A stretch of 64,000 nucleotides of DNA from contig NZ_JAAABI010000001.1 in assembly GCF_009903685.1 (NCBI RefSeq), positions 992,001 to 1,056,000 on the forward strand, given 5' to 3'. Shown piece after piece: positions 61,845-64,000 of the stretch (positions are counted from its first letter, which is position 1; each line of letters begins with the position of its first letter). The position numbers and the translations under genes are program-made. The notes below the pieces were generated by a model. That model saw nothing but the letters and a program-made list of their open reading frames with translations, searched no databases and was not told the origin of the DNA. Origin of the DNA: Flagellimonas ochracea. Its GTDB lineage: Bacteria > Bacteroidota > Bacteroidia > Flavobacteriales > Flavobacteriaceae.

Positions 61845-62987
61845 TCAATAGGTATTCTTAAAACGAGATTTGTATGCTTTTTCGTAAATCTCCTCGTATA
61901 ATGGCAATATATGAACTATATCAAACTTCGTTGCCGTTTTAAAGGCGTTTTCCTTGAATTTCTCAAGCTCAGCGTCATCCCCCAAAATTTTCAAGGCCTT
62001 TGAAGCCATACCTTCCACATCCCCTACCTCGGTCAAGAAACCAGAGATGCCTTCTTTATTTACTTCCGGAATACCTCCTACATTGCTCGAAACCACCGCC
62101 ACTTTGTTGATCATGGCTTCCAAAGCGGCCAATCCAAAACTTTCCGATTCCGAAGGCAGTAAAAATAAATCTGAGAAGCATAAAATCCGATCAATTTCTG
62201 TACTGTTGCCCAAGAACAATACTTTTTCCTTGATTTTCAGCTCATCACACAATTGTTCGGCATATTCTTTTTCTGGTCCCTCTCCTACCATGATAAGTTT
62301 GGCAGGAATCTCCTTTTGAACCTTGTAAAAAACCTTGATCACATCAGGAATACGCTTGACTTTGCGGAAGTTGCTTATATGGGTAATGATGCGTTCATCA
62401 TCATTGGCCATTAAGGAACGTTGGCAATCCGTGTACTCTTGGCTGTATTTGGAAATATCGATAAAATTGGGCACCACTTCTATTTCCTTCTTAATATCGA
62501 AGATTTCCAAAGTGCTTTGTTTTAATGCTTCAGATACCGAAGTGACCACATCAGACATATTTATGCTAAAGTTTACCGCAGGTTTGTAAAAAGGGTGTTT
62601 CCCTACCAAAGTAATATCTGTTCCGTGCAAGGTGGTAATCATGGGGATGAAAATACCTTCTTCTTGTAGCATTTTCTTGGCCATATAGCCTGCATAAGCG
62701 TGGGGAATGGCATAGTGCACATGTAAAAGCTCTATATCATAAAGCCTAACGGTGTCCACCAGTTTACTGGACAAGGCCAACTCGTAGGGTTGATAATGGA
62801 ACAACGGATATTCAGGAACATGAACCTCATGAAAGTGAATATTATTCCCCAAAAGTTCCAGCCGTACAGGTTGCTTGTACGTAATAAAATGAATTTCATG
62901 GCCTCTTTCGGCCAATGCTATGCCCAGTTCGGTGGCAACAACTCCACTACCGCCAAAGGTGGGGTAACATACTATTGCTATCTTCAT
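61845..62987 (-). CDS. bshA: N-acetyl-alpha-D-glucosaminyl L-malate synthase (bacillithiol)
   Basis: A 380-residue GT4 enzyme. IAIVCYPTFGGSGVVATELGIAL is the diagnostic BshA start. HVHYAIPHAYAGYMAKKML, TLHGTDITLVGKHPFY and SESESFGLAALEAMINKVAVV (E-x7-E donor site) confirm it. It joins GlcNAc to L-malate as the first step of bacillithiol synthesis, the main low-molecular-weight thiol of this phylum. The small lipoprotein follows; upstream is the serine hydrolase gene on the same strand. Confidence 0.95.
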   Translation of the reverse strand: MKIAIVCYPTFGGSGVVATELGIALAERGHEIHFITYKQPVRLELLGNNIHFHEVHVPEYPLFHYQPYELALSSKLVDTVRLYDIELLHVHYAIPHAYAGYMAKKMLQEEGIFIPMITTLHGTDITLVGKHPFYKPAVNFSINMSDVVTSVSEALKQSTLEIFDIKKEIEVVPNFIDISKYSQEYTDCQRSLMANDDERIITHISNFRKVKRIPDVIKVFYKVQKEIPAKLIMVGEGPEKEYAEQLCDELKIKEKVLFLGNSTEIDRILCFSDLFLLPSESESFGLAALEAMINKVAVVSSNVGGIPEVNKEGISGFLTEVGDVEGMASKALKILGDDAELEKFKENAFKTATKFDIVHILPLYEEIYEKAYKSRFKNTY

Positions 62988-63015
62988 AAGACAAATCTAA
63001 AGCAATATTTGTTGT

Positions 63016-64000
63016 CTAATTTATAATGGAATCATAAATCGCTTGTTGGATTCGGGTTCGCAGTCCCGATTTGATCAACAATGTATTTGTTGATTTCGGG
63101 TAGGTTCTATTGGACAAAAATACATAGATGATTTCTTCTTCAGGATCGGCCCAAGTATAGGTTCCCGTAAATCCACTATGTCCAAAACTCTTTCGGGATA
63201 CACATCCACAGGTTGGGCCTTTGTCCTCCAATTGTGGTTTATCAAACCCCACACCCCTTCGGACATTTTTATTACAGAAATAACAGGTGTTGAATTTTTT
63301 TATGGTTCTTTCATCCAAAAAACGTTTACCGCCATATATTCCTCCCTGTAAATACATTTGCATGATCTTGGCAACATCATTGGCGTTACTAAAAAGACCT
63401 GCATGACCTCCTACCCCACCTTGCATGGCAGCTCCCATGTCGTGAACATAACCTTGCACGGTCTGATATCGATAATAATTGTCCTGCTCTGTGGGTACAA
63501 TCTGCTCCTTGGAAAATTTCTCTAAAGGATTGAATGTTGTATGCTGCAACCCCATAGGAGTGAACAGAAAAGAATCTATCAGTTTATCCAGTGATTTTTG
63601 ATAGGTTTCCTCTATATATTTTTTGAAAACGTAATAACCCACATCACTATACCGATAGCGGTTGGATTTTAGACTCTGCCTGCCTATTCTATTGTAAATC
63701 GAATCTTTGTATGCATCGGTAATGTAAAGTTTGTCCGCCACCTTATGGGAAAAACCCTCCGCAGGGTGATTTCTGTAAAAATCAGGTGAAGGTTTCCTAT
63801 CCTTGTTCAATGTATCTAAATAAAAGGCAATCCAGGCTGGAAGACGACCGTAATGGGAGAGGGCTTTGAGCACCGTTACATCTTTCAGTTCTGTTTCCTC
63901 ATACTCCGGTATTAACTCCTTGAAGGTGGCGTTAAGGGTAATCTTTCCTTCTTCCTCCATTTTCATTATTAGCGGAAGAGTCGACAAAATCTTGGTCAAT
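63016..64000 (-). CDS. Beta-lactamase-like serine hydrolase, C-terminal part (GH3 fusion type; partial)
   Basis: The minus-strand frame is open to the window edge, so the N-terminus is missing. The visible 327 residues are a class C beta-lactamase/esterase-like domain. It begins LTKILSTLPLIMKMEEEGKI; by family comparison 'LTK' is the end of the catalytic S-x-x-K, with the serine just outside. RYSDVGYYVF corresponds to the Tyr motif and FGHSGFTGTYTW to the third (HSG) motif. In this phylum such domains commonly follow a GH3 beta-N-acetylglucosaminidase domain and lie beside bshA. A cell-wall recycling role is likely. Confidence 0.85.
   Translation of the reverse strand, partial: LTKILSTLPLIMKMEEEGKITLNATFKELIPEYEETELKDVTVLKALSHYGRLPAWIAFYLDTLNKDRKPSPDFYRNHPAEGFSHKVADKLYITDAYKDSIYNRIGRQSLKSNRYRYSDVGYYVFKKYIEETYQKSLDKLIDSFLFTPMGLQHTTFNPLEKFSKEQIVPTEQDNYYRYQTVQGYVHDMGAAMQGGVGGHAGLFSNANDVAKIMQMYLQGGIYGGKRFLDERTIKKFNTCYFCNKNVRRGVGFDKPQLEDKGPTCGCVSRKSFGHSGFTGTYTWADPEEEIIYVFLSNRTYPKSTNTLLIKSGLRTRIQQAIYDSIIN

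Overview
The window is AT-rich chromosomal DNA from a marine-type member of the Flavobacteriaceae (Bacteroidota). I infer something near Muricauda/Flagellimonas or Maribacter, but genus cannot be proven by eye. Supporting signs are a type IX secretion sorting domain on a tyrosinase, a bacillithiol gene (bshA), a GH3/beta-lactamase-type hydrolase, a TonB receptor with an N-terminal carboxypeptidase-regulatory-like domain, a short Bacteroidota-type RpoD sigma factor, weak Shine-Dalgarno sequences and TAnnTTTG promoter boxes. I found no tRNA, rRNA, CRISPR array, insertion sequence or prophage gene.

Layout. 0-9 kb is housekeeping and small accessory genes: a partial DUF4870 membrane protein, mnmE, an AraC-type regulator, several very small ORFs, and a tight plus-strand operon (cupin, small protein, DUF1611/DgcN-like enzyme, fold-III PLP racemase, VanX-like dipeptidase) that looks like a D-amino-acid or peptidoglycan-fragment pathway. 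A prohibitin-family protein follows. 9.2-10.6 kb is a cold-adaptation pair (cold-shock protein and fatty acid desaturase). 11.3 kb carries a divergent second RpoD-like sigma factor.

12.3-60 kb is a large surface-polysaccharide locus of the Wzx/Wzy type. It holds the export and control proteins (CpsB-type phosphatase, Wzc kinase, Wza lipoprotein) and a PglF/PglE/PglC set for a bacillosamine-like first sugar. It also holds UDP-glucuronate genes (ugd and 4-epimerase), wecB/wecC for UDP-ManNAcA, capE/F/G for UDP-L-FucNAc with an extra cupin gene inside, and gmd/fcl for GDP-L-fucose. Five glycosyltransferases besides the initiating PglC-like enzyme are present, with a flippase, a polymerase and decorating enzymes: two O-acetyltransferases, a sulfotransferase, a GNAT protein, an asparagine-synthase-like amidotransferase, two CapK-like adenylating ligases and an ATP-grasp ligase. 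The main operon runs on the minus strand from about 42.4 kb down to 23.2 kb with many overlaps. A surface beta-helix lipoprotein and an FN3-repeat adhesin lie within the locus. Their upstream regions, and that of gmd, share an unusual CGATGAAAT element; the lipoprotein promoter is duplicated 3 kb away next to a dead gene start.

50.8-54.9 kb interrupts the locus with a copper module: a TonB receptor, an HMA metal-binding protein and a secreted tyrosinase. 60-64 kb returns to general genes: an OmpA protein, a small lipoprotein, bshA and the C-terminal part of a beta-lactamase-like serine hydrolase cut by the window edge.
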